From DATLGB01 sp037724045 (GTDB lineage Bacteria > Actinomycetota > Thermoleophilia > Solirubrobacterales > Solirubrobacteraceae), in assembly GCA_037724045.1 (NCBI GenBank), contig JBBJOW010000003.1, forward strand, positions 1 to 64,000: 64,000 nucleotides of DNA, given 5' to 3'. Numbering within the stretch: position 1 is the first letter of the stretch; every line of letters starts with the position of its first letter. Positions 23,749 to 32,885 of the stretch are shown here, in pieces. The notes under the pieces are model-generated. The model saw only the letters and a program-made list of their open reading frames with translations. It did no database searches and was not told the DNA's origin. A program made the position numbers and the translations under genes.

Positions 23749-25759
23749 CAAGGGTGAAGCGCCGCTGATAGGGGCGCGCGCCGTCCTCGCGCACCAGCGT
23801 GAGATCGAGCTGCGGCTCGCCGTCCTGGCTCCGCACCTCGATGAGGGCGAAGTGCCCCCGGTCGTCGTCGGCATAGGTGACCCCGGGTTTGCCGCGGGCA
23901 TCTTCGGCTGCCTGCGGCTGCGTGAGCGTGATGTCGTTGGGTGTAGGGATGCCGAGCGGGCAGGGGCGCGCCTCGTAGAGACCGTCGCGGTCGTAGACGA
24001 GCGTCCAGTGGGTGTCGCCGGTGACGAAGATCGTGCGACCGTCCACGTTGCTCGCGATGTGCGCCAGGAGCAGGTCGCGCTCGGCGGTGAAGCCCGCCGC
24101 CCAGCTGCCGTCGCGCGCGTTGGCGGGCAACGGCGCGAGCGTGCACGGTGAGCAGATGACCTTGAACGGCGCTGTCGACCGCGCCAGCGTTGTCAGCAGC
24201 CACCTGCGCTGCGCCATGCCGAGGAGCGTCTTGGCGGGCGTATCCGGGGCGGCGGGGTCGGTCTTCAAACGGCGCTGGTCGAGGACCCAGAAGTCCGCAA
24301 GGCCCGCCGAGAACCGGTAGTAGTCGCGCGCTTCGACCAGCGATTCCCACGGGGTCAGCCCGCAAGGGACGAGGTTGCCCGCGTTCGCGTCCTGTACTCC
24401 GTAGTCGTGGTCGTCGCGCTGCGCAGCGAAGAGCGTTCGCTCGAAAAGCGCAGTCGTGCGCGGATTGGCGAGGAACTCGCGCCAGATGCCCGCGTAAGCG
24501 CTGACCGTCTGGGCGAGCGGGCCCATGGTGTCCGGATAGTTGAGGTCACCCTGCCAGACGAACACGTCCGGACGGGCCTGGGCGATGAGGTCGAAGGTTG
24601 GGCCGAACTGCGAGGCGCAGGCGCCGATGGCCACGCGCACGGGGGCCGTCTGCCCCGCGCGGGGCGGCACGCGGAAGCGCCGGACGGGGCCGACGCTCTC
24701 GCGCCGCTGCCGCCGCAGCCGCGCGCGCCAGTAGACGGTCGCGCCTGCGGGGAGGTCGCGGACGGTTGCGATGACGGCGTTGAAGTCGTCAGTCGCACCG
24801 AGCGCGATCCGGCGGCTGCGCCGAAAGCGTGCGTTGGTCGCAATCTCGATCTGCACGCGTGCAGGCACGTCGGTCGCCACGCGTAGCCGCGCCCCGCGCG
24901 AGACCGGCGGACCGTTCGTCGCCGCCACCACCGAGGGGACCGTCATCCGAGCCCGATCCACCGGGCGCAGCTCGATGTCGGCGAAAGCAGCGGTCGAGCG
25001 CTCCCGGATCCTCTGCAGGACCTGCGCGCCCACCGCGGTCTCGAACACTGCCTGACCTTCCTGCACGCCGTAGGGCAGCAGGTGCAGGTTGCCGAGTGCG
25101 GGAAACGCCTCAGGCCCCGCACTCGGAAACAGCGTCCGCGCGGTGGCAAGCACGCCGGCATCGCCGGCCCGCTGAAGCTCGGGGGTTGCGTCATGCGCGG
25201 AGACGGTGGTCGTGCCGGCGTCGTCGGAAGCGGTGGCGACAAGGACCGCCGGCCGGGTCCCGGCGACCCTGAACGTGATGCGCACCGGTCCGGAGCGCGC
25301 CGCGAGTGCGGTGCGGGCGACCTCGGTCGCGCCGTCCGGAGCCCGGCGCACGAGGATCAGCGCTGCCTGCTCGTCGTCGAGGATCGCTGCGTAGTACGAG
25401 CGGTGTCCGACCCGGCGCAGGACCAGGCCGGTGCCCGCGCCGGTCGCCGTGACGGTCGCGGCGATCTCGCCGTCGCGGAACCGGCGGTCGAGCGCGAAGG
25501 CGACCGGCCTCGGGTCCGAAGGAAACACATCCGTCCCCGCCTCCAGGAACCCCTGCCCGTCGGCGCAGCGCAGATTCGCCGCTCCCGCGCAGGTCCATCC
25601 CGGCCACCCTTCCCGTGGTGCGACGGCCGCGAAATCCAGCCGGAAGCGCTGCGCTTTGCCCGCGCTCGCCAGCCCGACCCGCCCGACGACGAGTGCCGCT
25701 CCTGCGGCAGCTCCCACGCCGAGCAGTTCGCGACGGCTGACTTCGGACAAGCGGGTCAT
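23726..25759 (-). CDS. Tat-exported PhoD-like phosphodiesterase/alkaline phosphatase
   Basis: 677 residues. The N-terminus SRRELLGVGAAAGAALVVG is a twin-arginine signal. A beta-sandwich region of about 300 residues precedes a Fn3-like PhoD N domain (RGARLRVATDVPARVQIEIA) and the metallophosphatase core: VRVAIGACASQFGPTFDLIA, PDVFVWQGDLNYPD, AQRDDHDYGVQDAN and IFVTGDTHWTLVYD. The Asp and His residues in these blocks are metal ligands in the family. It probably hydrolyses phosphodiesters or phosphonates outside the membrane. The extra N-terminal domain makes it longer than typical PhoD. Confidence 0.88.
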   Translation of the reverse strand: MTRLSEVSRRELLGVGAAAGAALVVGRVGLASAGKAQRFRLDFAAVAPREGWPGWTCAGAANLRCADGQGFLEAGTDVFPSDPRPVAFALDRRFRDGEIAATVTATGAGTGLVLRRVGHRSYYAAILDDEQAALILVRRAPDGATEVARTALAARSGPVRITFRVAGTRPAVLVATASDDAGTTTVSAHDATPELQRAGDAGVLATARTLFPSAGPEAFPALGNLHLLPYGVQEGQAVFETAVGAQVLQRIRERSTAAFADIELRPVDRARMTVPSVVAATNGPPVSRGARLRVATDVPARVQIEIATNARFRRSRRIALGATDDFNAVIATVRDLPAGATVYWRARLRRQRRESVGPVRRFRVPPRAGQTAPVRVAIGACASQFGPTFDLIAQARPDVFVWQGDLNYPDTMGPLAQTVSAYAGIWREFLANPRTTALFERTLFAAQRDDHDYGVQDANAGNLVPCGLTPWESLVEARDYYRFSAGLADFWVLDQRRLKTDPAAPDTPAKTLLGMAQRRWLLTTLARSTAPFKVICSPCTLAPLPANARDGSWAAGFTAERDLLLAHIASNVDGRTIFVTGDTHWTLVYDRDGLYEARPCPLGIPTPNDITLTQPQAAEDARGKPGVTYADDDRGHFALIEVRSQDGEPQLDLTLVREDGARPYQRRFTLDGRGLPQ

Positions 25760-25845
25760 CACTGGAGTATCGCCGCCGCGAGCCCGTCGCCAGCCAGGCG
25801 ATCTGCGACGCTGGCCGTCCGCAGTCGAGAGAGAAGAGGCCTGAC

Positions 25846-26154
25846 ATGGACGAAGCAACCCTCCGACCGGTGGTCGAGGCGCACGCGCAGGCGGTCTGCG
25901 ATCCGATGGACGCCGACCACGTTCAGGCCGACCTCATCGACGAGTTGCATCCGCAGCTTCCCGCCATCGCGCAGATGCTGCCGCAGCCCGTGCGCTCGGC
26001 CACGGTCGACTCGATCGTGATCGCCGACGACCACGCCATCGCGCTCATCACCTACGTGGGCGACGACTCGTCCCTCACGCTCAACTCGCGCTGGGAGGAC
26101 CGCGGCGGGTCGCAGCCCCAGGTGGTCTCGGCGGAGCCCACAGAGCCGCAGTAG
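25846..26154 (+). CDS. Small hypothetical protein
   Basis: 102 residues, ATG at 25846 with a GAGAGAAGAGG purine run upstream. The sequence (LIDELHPQLPAIAQMLPQPV, DSIVIADDHAIALITYVGDD, SLTLNSRWEDRGGSQPQVVS) suggests a compact alpha+beta fold, possibly cystatin/NTF2-like. I do not recognise the family. Divergent from the PhoD-like gene. Confidence 0.6.
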   Translation: MDEATLRPVVEAHAQAVCDPMDADHVQADLIDELHPQLPAIAQMLPQPVRSATVDSIVIADDHAIALITYVGDDSSLTLNSRWEDRGGSQPQVVSAEPTEPQ

Positions 26155-26228
26155 CGGCGGCCGACGCGAGAGGCGCCGTCCCGCGCGTCAGCGCCGCCGA
26201 GGGGACCGAATGCGCTGGCCCGTGCGCC

Positions 26229-26456
26229 TCATGCGCCCATCAACACCCCCAGCTCGACGACGGTGTAGACGATCCCGGTGACACCGAAGGCGCGGCGCAG
26301 CCAGTTGACGCCGCCGGCCATCTCCGCCCACGCCCACGCGGCCAACCCGGCATGAAACGCGCCTCGCGCATACGCGTGCACCGATCCCTCGGTGAACGCC
26401 GCGACGAGCAGGCCCGCGAGCGCCAGGAGCAGCGGCGGGTTCGGTAGCTGCACCAC
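26229..26456 (-). CDS. Small membrane protein (N-terminus uncertain)
   Basis: 75 residues from a GTG at 26456, with two or three hydrophobic segments (PPLLLALAGLLVAAF, FGVTGIVYTVVELGVLMG) and the polar loop GGVNWLRRA. The same frame reads upstream for 20 or so plausible residues (LRDLWERGQRGWPATFP) to a stop near 26530 without an ATG, GTG or TTG. The true start may therefore have been lost. Unknown family. Confidence 0.5.
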   Translation of the reverse strand: MVQLPNPPLLLALAGLLVAAFTEGSVHAYARGAFHAGLAAWAWAEMAGGVNWLRRAFGVTGIVYTVVELGVLMGA

Positions 26457-26566
26457 GGGAAAGGTGGCCGGCCAGCCGCGCTGACCCCGTTCCCACAGGT
26501 CGCGCAGCGAGTGGTGGGATTCACGGAGAGCCGTGACGCGACCCTAGAGCGAGATACCTTGCCGGG

Positions 26567-27190
26567 GTGCCCGCCGTTTCACCCATGTACCGACTCGCCA
26601 TGGCCGCCTCGACGCCTGGGGTGAAGTGGTGGGGACGCCTGGAGGTGAGCGGACTCGAGGATCTGCCTGCCGACGGTCCGCTGCTGATCGCCGCCAACCA
26701 CGACTCCAACTGGGACTCGGTGGCGATCGGCATCGCCGCCCTCCCGGTCCGTCAGATCAAGGCGCTTGCGAAGGCGTCGCTGTGGAAGCACGGCCTCGGC
26801 ACCGTCCTCGACGGGATGGGGCAGATCCCGATCGACCGCGGCAAGGGCGACGTGGGCGCGCTGCATAGGGCGATCGAGGAGTTGCAGGCCGGCGCATGCA
26901 TTGGCGTCTTCGTCGAGGGCACGCGATCCAAGGGCCACGAGCTGCGAGCCCGCAGCGGGCTCGGCCGTCTCGCCGAGGCGGTCCCTGAGGCGCAGATCCG
27001 CTGCGCCGCGGTGACCGGGACGACGGCCATCCCGCACTTCCCGAGCAACCGACCTCACGTCAAGATCCGTTTCTTCACCCCCCGCGGCGGCGGTCTGATG
27101 CCCGGGGAATCGCCCGCCGACCTACCCGTCCGGCTGCTCGAGGAGATCCGCGCCGAGGCGCCGCGAGTGGCCTCCAGCTGGCGCGCCTGA
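26567..27190 (+). CDS. 1-acyl-sn-glycerol-3-phosphate acyltransferase (PlsC family)
   Basis: 207 residues. Transfers an acyl chain to lysophosphatidate in phospholipid synthesis. The catalytic NHxxxxD motif is NHDSNWD at 44-50. The second block is GQIPIDRGKGD, and the glycerol-phosphate-binding block is FVEGTRSKG at 115-123. Short but complete for the family. GTG start at 26567. No other lipid genes adjacent. Confidence 0.85.
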   Translation: MPAVSPMYRLAMAASTPGVKWWGRLEVSGLEDLPADGPLLIAANHDSNWDSVAIGIAALPVRQIKALAKASLWKHGLGTVLDGMGQIPIDRGKGDVGALHRAIEELQAGACIGVFVEGTRSKGHELRARSGLGRLAEAVPEAQIRCAAVTGTTAIPHFPSNRPHVKIRFFTPRGGGLMPGESPADLPVRLLEEIRAEAPRVASSWRA

Positions 27191-27195
27191 GCGGC

Positions 27196-27438
27196 ATGGC
27201 GCGGCGTCTCGCGCTCGCCGGTCTCGTACTTCTCGCGGGTGGCGGCGGCGACCCCAGCCCCGCCCCGCACAGCACGCGGGCGCCGGCGGCTCGCGTCACG
27301 GCAAGTGCGCCGCCCTCGACCCCTGAGCAGCAGGCCTGGGTGCTGGCCCATCTGCGCAAGCCGGTGATCGATCGCGAGCGTGACGCTCGCATCTACGAGC
27401 AGGTGCGCGCGCTGGCCGGCGCGTACGTCATGCCATGA
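27196..27438 (+). CDS. Small exported hypothetical protein
   Basis: 80 residues with a signal-like start (MARRLALAGLVLLAGGGG). A Pro/Ala linker is followed by TPEQQAWVLAHLRKPVIDRE. The position where a lipobox Cys would sit is occupied by Gly, so lipidation looks lost. It ends abruptly (AGAYVMP), which may mean a truncated lipoprotein. Six bases after plsC, so possibly co-transcribed. Confidence 0.45.
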   Translation: MARRLALAGLVLLAGGGGDPSPAPHSTRAPAARVTASAPPSTPEQQAWVLAHLRKPVIDRERDARIYEQVRALAGAYVMP

Positions 27439-27454
27439 TGGCGGTCGCCTTCTT

Positions 27455-27784
27455 CTAGTTCGCGGCGGCCAGCGCGAACGGGCTGCCCTCGGAGTCTCGG
27501 CAGATGGCCCACCGCTCGCCGGGGTGGACGATCGAGCCACCAAGCTCACGGATGCGATCCAGTGTCGCGGGTAAGTCGGCAACCGTGAAGTACGGAAGGG
27601 AGCCGGTGTCGCCAGGACCGCGTCCACGTTCGTGAACGCCCAGGCGGAGGCCGTCGGTGTCGGTCTCCCAACCGGACCCGGCCGCCGCGGCCCGAGGCGC
27701 GAGGTCGACGCCGAGGACTCCGCTCCAGAAGCGGCGGGCGCGTCCGGCGTCGTCGGCCGGGAACTCGATCAGGGGTGCAGGCAC
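27455..27784 (-). CDS. VOC/glyoxalase-family protein
   Basis: 109 residues from a GTG at 27784. Blocks PLIEFPADDAGRARRFWSGV, LGVHERGRGPGDTGSLPYFT, VADLPATLDRIRELGGSIVH and DSEGSPFALAA follow the paired beta-alpha-beta-beta-beta units of the vicinal oxygen chelate superfamily. The usual metal-binding Glu near the end (as in EGNxxxL) appears as DSEGSPF. Substrate unknown. Longer in-frame starts lack family similarity. Confidence 0.78.
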   Translation of the reverse strand: MPAPLIEFPADDAGRARRFWSGVLGVDLAPRAAAAGSGWETDTDGLRLGVHERGRGPGDTGSLPYFTVADLPATLDRIRELGGSIVHPGERWAICRDSEGSPFALAAAN

Positions 27785-27939
27785 ACACCCAAGTATGGCC
27801 CCACTGTGCCGACACTTGGTCAGGCAACGAACAGTTGGCGCTCGACGGTGACGCACCAGCGCGCCGTATGCGCACTCCAACCCGACCTTTGGGCTCTCTG
27901 CGCGTGTTGTCAGTAGTTCAACTATCCGCAAGGAGAACC

Positions 27940-28953
27940 ATGCGCAAGACCATCGGGGGTCTATTGAACCCTCAGCGACTCATTCTCATGTTGGCGGCCT
28001 GGGCGCTTCTCGCTCCGGCTGCTGCCGTGGCAGCTGTTCCGGTCGCGTCGACTGGCGACGCCACCAAGGTGACCGCGACGACCGCCACCTTGACCGGCAC
28101 GGTCAACCCGAACGGAGAGGACACGACGTACTTCTTCGAGTACGGGACGACGACCGCACGCGGCACCACGACACCTGTGCAGACGGTCGCCGCCAAGGGC
28201 AAGCCCAAAGATGTGGCTGTGGACGCAGCAATCTCGGGCCTTTCGCCGAACACCCTCTACCACTTCCGGCTGGTCGCGACCAATCCGTCAGGGACCGCAG
28301 CGGGCAACGACAAGACGTTCACCACCGCTCCGCCGTATAACGTGCCTGGGCCTGGTCCCGGTCCTGGTCCCGGAGCCACCGCGCTCTCGTGTGCAGCGTC
28401 GCCGGTGAGAGTCACTTTCGGGCGCAGCACGACGATCTCCGGGCGCCTCACCGGCCCCAACAGCGGCGGCGTCAAGGTGCAGCTCGAGGAAGATCCGGTT
28501 CCTTATGCCGACGGCTTCAAGAAGGTCGGCAGCGAGGTCACGACCGACAACAACGGGAAGTTCTCCGTCGCGGTCAAGCCGACCGTCAACACCCGCTATC
28601 AGGCCGTGGCGAAGTCCTCACCCCCGGTCGCCTGCGCCGCGGTGCAGGTTCTCGTACGCCACCGCGTGACGCTCCGGGTCAACGACCGCACCGCTTTCCG
28701 TGGTCAGCGCGTGCGCTTCCGTGGCGCGGTCGCTCCGGCTGATGTGGTCGGCCGCAAGGTCCGCATCCAGCGTCGCACCAAGAGTGGTTCCTTCCGGACC
28801 GTCGCAAAGGCAAAGCTGCGCGCGGCCGGTTCCAGGGCCGTCTATCGCAAGCGCCTGCGCATCTTCCGCACGGGCACCTACCGCGTGAAGGTGGGCCGTG
28901 ACGCTCGGCACATCAGCGGCGTCAGCCGCAAGCGGACCATCCGCGTCCGCTAA
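27940..28953 (+). CDS. Exported Fn3-domain protein, copy A
   Basis: 337 residues: signal peptide (MRKTIGGLLNPQRLILMLAA to about 32), one Fn3-like domain (ATTATLTGTVNPNGEDTTYF to KTFTTAP), a Pro-Gly linker (PGPGPGPGPG), then two beta-sandwich segments with VTFGRSTTISGRLTGPNSGG and VTLRVNDRTAFRGQRVRFRG and a very basic C-terminus. Probably secreted and wall- or polymer-associated. The ATG has AAGGAG at ideal spacing. An almost identical gene lies at 46998-48014. Confidence 0.88.
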   Translation: MRKTIGGLLNPQRLILMLAAWALLAPAAAVAAVPVASTGDATKVTATTATLTGTVNPNGEDTTYFFEYGTTTARGTTTPVQTVAAKGKPKDVAVDAAISGLSPNTLYHFRLVATNPSGTAAGNDKTFTTAPPYNVPGPGPGPGPGATALSCAASPVRVTFGRSTTISGRLTGPNSGGVKVQLEEDPVPYADGFKKVGSEVTTDNNGKFSVAVKPTVNTRYQAVAKSSPPVACAAVQVLVRHRVTLRVNDRTAFRGQRVRFRGAVAPADVVGRKVRIQRRTKSGSFRTVAKAKLRAAGSRAVYRKRLRIFRTGTYRVKVGRDARHISGVSRKRTIRVR

Positions 28954-28965
28954 CTCGGGTTCAGG

Positions 28966-28993
28966 GGAGGCGCCGCCGCCTGGCGGCGCCTCC
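28966..28993 (+). terminator. Perfect 12-bp hairpin terminator, copy A
   Basis: GGAGGCGCCGCC and its exact complement flank a GCCT loop, 13 bp after the stop codon, followed by TTGGCTT. Very stable; likely the transcription terminator of the Fn3 gene. The same hairpin occurs at 48027-48054. Confidence 0.75.
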
Positions 28994-29013
28994 TTGGCTT
29001 CCCTCCAACGGCG

Positions 29014-29109
29014 AACTTCGCCACCGACGTCACCGTGCTACTCGGCGACGGGAGCGGCGGGTTCACCGTCGCCGCTGGCAGCCCTAGCGCGGATGGTCGA
29101 AGGTCCTGA
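29014..29109 (+). pseudogene. FG-GAP/VCBS repeat fragment
   Basis: An in-frame run of 31 codons reads NFATDVTVLLGDGSGGFTVA followed by AGSP, one blade of an FG-GAP propeller repeat. There is no start codon and nothing similar on either side. A fragment of a former large secreted protein, immediately beyond the right end of repeat copy A. Confidence 0.55.
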
Positions 29110-29194
29110 GCGTGTCGTCGAAGCGATGCTCGTTCTCAGAGCGCATGTGCTCCCTGACGACGTCGATACGCCGTTCCTGCAATGACGAGGTCAT
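29084..29194 (-). pseudogene. SnoaL-like protein, N-terminal fragment
   Basis: 36 codons, MTSSLQERRIDVVREHMRSE continuing NEHRFDDTLRTFDHPR and then a stop. This matches the first helices of SnoaL/ester-cyclase-type NTF2-fold proteins, which are normally 120-150 residues. The ATG overlaps the stop of the lactonase-like gene, so it was once translationally coupled to it. Confidence 0.55.
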
Positions 29195-29979
29195 GCCGGG
29201 GATGTCGGCCGGCCCGCGAGCAGCCGGTCCCGCGAGCGCGGGTCGTGTGTGGGGACGACGACGGTGGGCGCCGACCGGCAGATGTCCTGAAGCCGTCCGA
29301 TGCTGGCCCGGGCGTCGCGCGGGCTGACGCAGACGCCGTCGGTGGCCTTGTCCAGCAACGCCGTCTCGCTGTAGACGGCGTCGCCGCAGATCAGCACCTG
29401 CGAGCCGTCGGTGGGGGCGACGAGCACCGATTGGTGACCGTGGGTGTGGCCGGGCGTGGCCAGGATGCGGATCTTGCCGTCCCCGTAGAGGTCGTGATCG
29501 TCGCCGACCAGCACAGGGTCCGGCGGAAAGCCGGGATACCGGTAGCCGCGAAGGCGCCCCCCCGGCCGCGTCGCCGCGCGCCACTCGTTCTTGCTGACGG
29601 TGGGCCGCGCTCCGGGGAGCGGGCCGGCACCCACGTGATCCACGTGCAGGTGGGTGAACACGTGGTGACGCACGTCGGCGGGGGGCAGTCCGGCGTTCGT
29701 GAGCCGAACAGCAAGCGCGTCGTCACCGGTGACCTCGAACCGCACGGCCATCGACTCGTAGACGTCCCACACCGGCCGGACGTGGCCGGGATCCTGCCCG
29801 GCGTCGACGACCACCAGCCCCTCCGGGTGCTCGATCGCGAACGACCAGATCGGCAGCCAGCCCGTCCACTTGCGATCCACGAGCGTCGCGAGCAGCCGTA
29901 GCGCGTCGCGCGGATGGGCGTCCACCTGCCGCGTGTGGATCTTCACGCGCCCGGTGTCAAGTGCGTGCACCGAGATCAT
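29191..29979 (-). CDS. Metallo-beta-lactamase-fold hydrolase, AHL-lactonase-like
   Basis: 262 residues. The zinc motif is THLHVDHVG (H110, H112, D114, H115). Further ligands lie in ATPGHTHGHQS and LICGDAVYS. The overall pattern with an N-terminal WSFAIEHPEGLVVVDAGQDP resembles N-acyl-homoserine lactonases and related lactone hydrolases. Cytosolic. Lactonase activity on quorum signals is possible but other lactones or esters are equally likely. It precedes a truncated SnoaL-like frame. Confidence 0.8.
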   Translation of the reverse strand: MISVHALDTGRVKIHTRQVDAHPRDALRLLATLVDRKWTGWLPIWSFAIEHPEGLVVVDAGQDPGHVRPVWDVYESMAVRFEVTGDDALAVRLTNAGLPPADVRHHVFTHLHVDHVGAGPLPGARPTVSKNEWRAATRPGGRLRGYRYPGFPPDPVLVGDDHDLYGDGKIRILATPGHTHGHQSVLVAPTDGSQVLICGDAVYSETALLDKATDGVCVSPRDARASIGRLQDICRSAPTVVVPTHDPRSRDRLLAGRPTSPA

Positions 29980-30228
29980 GGCGCGACCCCGACGACGCCG
30001 AACTGCATTCGTGTCTTGAATCGCATGTCCGCCGAAAGGTTGCCGCCCATGTTCCTGTCAGGGTGACCGCTTGGAACAAAAACCACCAGGGCTCGACCCG
30101 CTGACGGACCCCGATTCCGCACCGCGCCTCAAGCCCATCGCGGCATCGTCTCGGTCGCTGCCTCCAGAGTCAAACGATTCCGAGCGGTCGATGATTTCGC
30201 GCCGCGAGGACAATGCCGGATTCGGTGA

Positions 30229-30273
30229 TGGGCACGGCTGGTTTCGAACCAGCGACCTCTCGCGTGTGAAGCG
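30229..30273 (-). repeat. tRNA-Val 3'-end duplicate (attachment-site scar 1)
   Basis: The 45 bases equal the 3' part of the tRNA-Val(CAC) gene at 53777-53821, from the anticodon loop to the discriminator base. The identity extends 5 bp beyond the tRNA (30224-30273 against 53772-53821, 50 bp in total). Same orientation as the intact gene. No 5' half is present. This is the left limit of the proposed island. Confidence 0.85.
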
Positions 30274-30569
30274 CGGTCATGCGCGTCGCCGATCGACTGC
30301 CTTTACGGCTTTGCGCCTCGGTTTGCGTGGTTCTTCGCCGACGTTTCCGATCCGTCGGATGCGGACGGATGTAGCCAGCAGGAGTTTCGGGCATCGTCCG
30401 TAGAAGGCCAGGCGGGAGCGACGAGTGGTACTGACCGTCGGCATAGGCAGAGGCTGACCCGGCGCACTTCGAGGAGAAGCTCCGGCGAGCGCATCCTCAA
30501 GGCCGCGCCCCAATCCATCCGCTCGTCGTGAACGCACGATGCTGCTGTGCCTCACGGCGGCAGCGTCCC
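30274..30569. other. Non-coding stretch inside the island's left end
   Basis: No frame with natural composition or a recognisable domain on either strand. Directly next to the tRNA-Val scar, where an integrase gene would be expected; none is present. Confidence 0.4.
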
Positions 30570-30872
30570 TCAAGAGGGCAGCCGGTTGGACTGTGCCCAA
30601 GCGGCGATGTTTTTCGAGTCCGTAAGTACGTGCCCATCGTCGAGCACGAGTACCGGCACTTCGCTCGCGCCGGTGAGCCGCCTTACCTCCCTGCGGCCGC
30701 GCGTGAAATCGGGTAGTCCACGGAACCCGTAGACCTTCACCACGTCGGGCTTATAACCAGCAGCGTGCAGTGCGTCGTGGGCGATCTTGCATGGGTGCCG
30801 GTCAGGGTGCCACGAATCGTCGCGGCGCGGCCACGGGACAGGAAACTTCCCCCAGCAGACGTAGAGCCTCAT
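30570..30872 (-). CDS. Thioredoxin-fold/glutathione S-transferase N-terminal domain protein
   Basis: 100 residues, MRLYVCWGKFPVPWPRRDDS, then HPCKIAHDALHAAGYKPDVV, LTGASEVPVLVLDDGHVLTD and SKNIAAWAQSN. This is the beta-alpha-beta plus cis-Pro (VPVL) arrangement of the GST N-domain, with single Cys residues at the first-strand loop and at HPC. Probably binds a low-molecular-weight thiol or acts as a glutaredoxin-like protein. ATG at 30872 preferred; a TTG two codons earlier is possible. Confidence 0.75.
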   Translation of the reverse strand: MRLYVCWGKFPVPWPRRDDSWHPDRHPCKIAHDALHAAGYKPDVVKVYGFRGLPDFTRGRREVRRLTGASEVPVLVLDDGHVLTDSKNIAAWAQSNRLPS

Positions 30873-31116
30873 CGGCAAAGCATCGCAGCCGCCGTCGCTG
30901 CTCCTATGTCAAGAAGTGCTGCTGAGATGTTCAGCTGGTTGGCCTGGACCCCGCCGGTGTTGGCCAAAGCCCTCGCCAGCCGAGCAACAGTAGGCACCCC
31001 TATCCTATCGGCGCGTCTCCTTTGGCTAGCCAGATGCGCGGAGTTGACCTACTCGCAGCAACACTGTACGTTCGCCTTAGTCGATTGACCAAGACGGTCG
31101 GAAGGACGCAACAGAC

Positions 31117-31731
31117 GTGACCCAGACCACAGCAGACCGCACCAGGCAGGAGACCGTCGACGTTTTCCTCGACGCGGCGGAGCGCTTGCTGATCGCGTCG
31201 GGCGCGGAGGCCATCACGACGCGGCGCCTCGCGACCGAGGCCGGGCTCAACCATGGTCTGGTCCACTACTACTTCGGCTCGATCGCCGAGGTCCAGCTGC
31301 AGGTGCTCGAGCGCTTCACGGCGAGGCTGGTCGAGCGCCAGCGGGCGATGTACGCGTCCGATGTCTCGTTCATCGAGAAGTGGCGGACCGCCATGGGTTA
31401 CATCGACGCCGACCTCGAAGCCGGCTATCCGAAGGTGATGGCTGAGCTGTGGGCCATCGCCTGGAACCGCCCCGCTCTACAAGAGCGGACCGCCGCCGCC
31501 TGGGACGCGTGGCGCGCCGTGCTGACCGAGGCGTTTGACGAGGCGATCGCCGAGTACGGGCTCGACCGCGACCGCTATCCGGTCAAGGCGATCGTCACGC
31601 TCGTTCTGACGTTCAACAGCGGGCTGCTCCTCGAACGACTCATCGGCGTTGACGAGGGCCACCGCGAGCTGCTGGCCTGGATCGATGCGTGGCTCGAGGA
31701 GCTCGAGTCGGGAAGGAGCGACCAGAGATGA
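31117..31731 (+). CDS. TetR-family regulator
   Basis: 204 residues from a GTG. The HTH region is ERLLIASGAEAITTRRLATE then AGLNHGLVHYYFGSIAEVQL. The C-terminal domain is helical. The stop overlaps the start of the alpha/beta-hydrolase gene (ATGA), so regulator and hydrolase were one transcript. Upstream 30873-31116 holds a likely promoter area and no gene. Confidence 0.88.
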   Translation: MTQTTADRTRQETVDVFLDAAERLLIASGAEAITTRRLATEAGLNHGLVHYYFGSIAEVQLQVLERFTARLVERQRAMYASDVSFIEKWRTAMGYIDADLEAGYPKVMAELWAIAWNRPALQERTAAAWDAWRAVLTEAFDEAIAEYGLDRDRYPVKAIVTLVLTFNSGLLLERLIGVDEGHRELLAWIDAWLEELESGRSDQR

Positions 31732-32756
31732 GCTCGATCATCACGTCAGGCGACAAGACGGTTCTCGGAGCAAGTTCCGTCGTAGGGCGGGCCGAGCAGA
31801 CCCGGGCACGGTATCCCGACCTCGAGGGTTTCGCCGAACGCAACGGTCAGCGCCTCTTCTACGAGGTCTATGGCGACGGAGACGAGACCATCTTCTTCCT
31901 GCCGACGTGGTCGATCGTGCACTCGCGCAACTGGAAGATGCAGACCGCGTACTTCGCCCGCCATTTCCGCGTCCTGACGATGGACGGCCTTGGGAACGGG
32001 AAGTCCGATCGCTGCCGCGACCCGGAGCGCTACGCGCCGGCCGCGTTCGCCGACGACTGCGTCGCGGTCATGGACGCAACCGGTACCGAGCGCGCCCTGC
32101 TCGTCGGGCTTTCAAGAGGTGCCCAGTGGCTGCTCGAGATGGCGTCGCGTCACCCGGACCGGGTCACGGGCGCGGCCATTCTCGGGCCGATGTTCCCCTA
32201 CACCCCGTCACACTGGACGCTGCTCGCGAACCCGAAGCTCGCACAGGGGTTCTTCACGCGCTTGCCCGCCTATCGCGGCTGGGGCCGCATGAACGCCAAC
32301 CACTGGCGCGAGAACTATCCCGAGTTCGTCGAGTGGTTCCAGCGCCGTTGCCTCTCGGAGCCGCACTCGACGAAGGGCATCGAGGATGCCGTGGGGTGGG
32401 GCCTGGAGACGTGCACCGGTCGCCTGCGCTCCCCGTCCCGGGAGTGCCAAGCGAATTGGCGAGGGAGGGGTGATGGAATAGCTGTCGTTGCCAGCGTTGG
32501 TGATAGCGAAGTTCACACCTGCGCATGCCGTTCCCGCCTCGCCGACGCCGACGCCGACGCTTCCGGGTCGCAGTACGCCAGGGTCCGGGCTGGGGCAACC
32601 CGGCGTCGTCTGACCGCAGTTGGGAATCAAGGAGATCGAGTTGAGGGTGATGAGGTCCGCGGCGTCGGGCGGGGTCGACACGTTCTGGAGCGTCAGTGCC
32701 GCTCCCACGTTCGTCTGCCCGACGCTCAGCGTCGAAGGAAAGTTCGGCACGGTTGA
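31728..32756 (+). pseudogene. Alpha/beta-hydrolase truncated and fused to foreign sequence
   Basis: Residues 1-228 are a normal alpha/beta-hydrolase: LFYEVYGDGDETIFFLPTWS, LTMDGLGNGKSDR and the nucleophile elbow VGLSRGAQ with Ser at about 129. After EDAVGWGLET (near base 32409) the family sequence stops. The frame continues through 110 residues that are antisense to a secreted-protein relic. The C-terminal strand and the catalytic His are lost, so activity is unlikely. Translationally coupled to the TetR gene. Confidence 0.65.
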
Positions 32757-32785
32757 GATGACGACGCTCGCCCGCTGACCGGGGT
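32440..32785 (-). pseudogene. Beta-sandwich secreted-protein domain relic
   Basis: On the minus strand the frame reads ASVVISTVPNFPSTLSVGQT, ALTLQNVSTPPDAADLITLN, SLIPNCGQTTPGCPSPDPGV and CAGVNFAITNAGNDSYSITP. It looks like one repeat of a large exported actinobacterial protein with paired Cys. It lacks a start and a signal peptide and is cut at the hydrolase junction. Confidence 0.5.
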
Positions 32786-32885
32786 ACCGTCCCGTCCGGC
32801 GCCGGGCCCTCCCCTCCTTGTGGGTCCGTACGCCGAGACGGGGCCGGCACCGGGCTATGCGAGTCTGGCGCCGGTATGAGCGATC

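Larger units (their letters stand above)
27871..29008. repeat. Long direct repeat, copy A (Fn3-protein gene)
   Basis: About 1.14 kb nearly identical to 46929-48069, including about 65 bp of leader, the coding sequence and the terminator hairpin. Similarity starts at CGCACTCCAACCCGACC and stops shortly after the terminator. The copies differ by scattered substitutions and by the length of a Pro-Gly run. Confidence 0.9.
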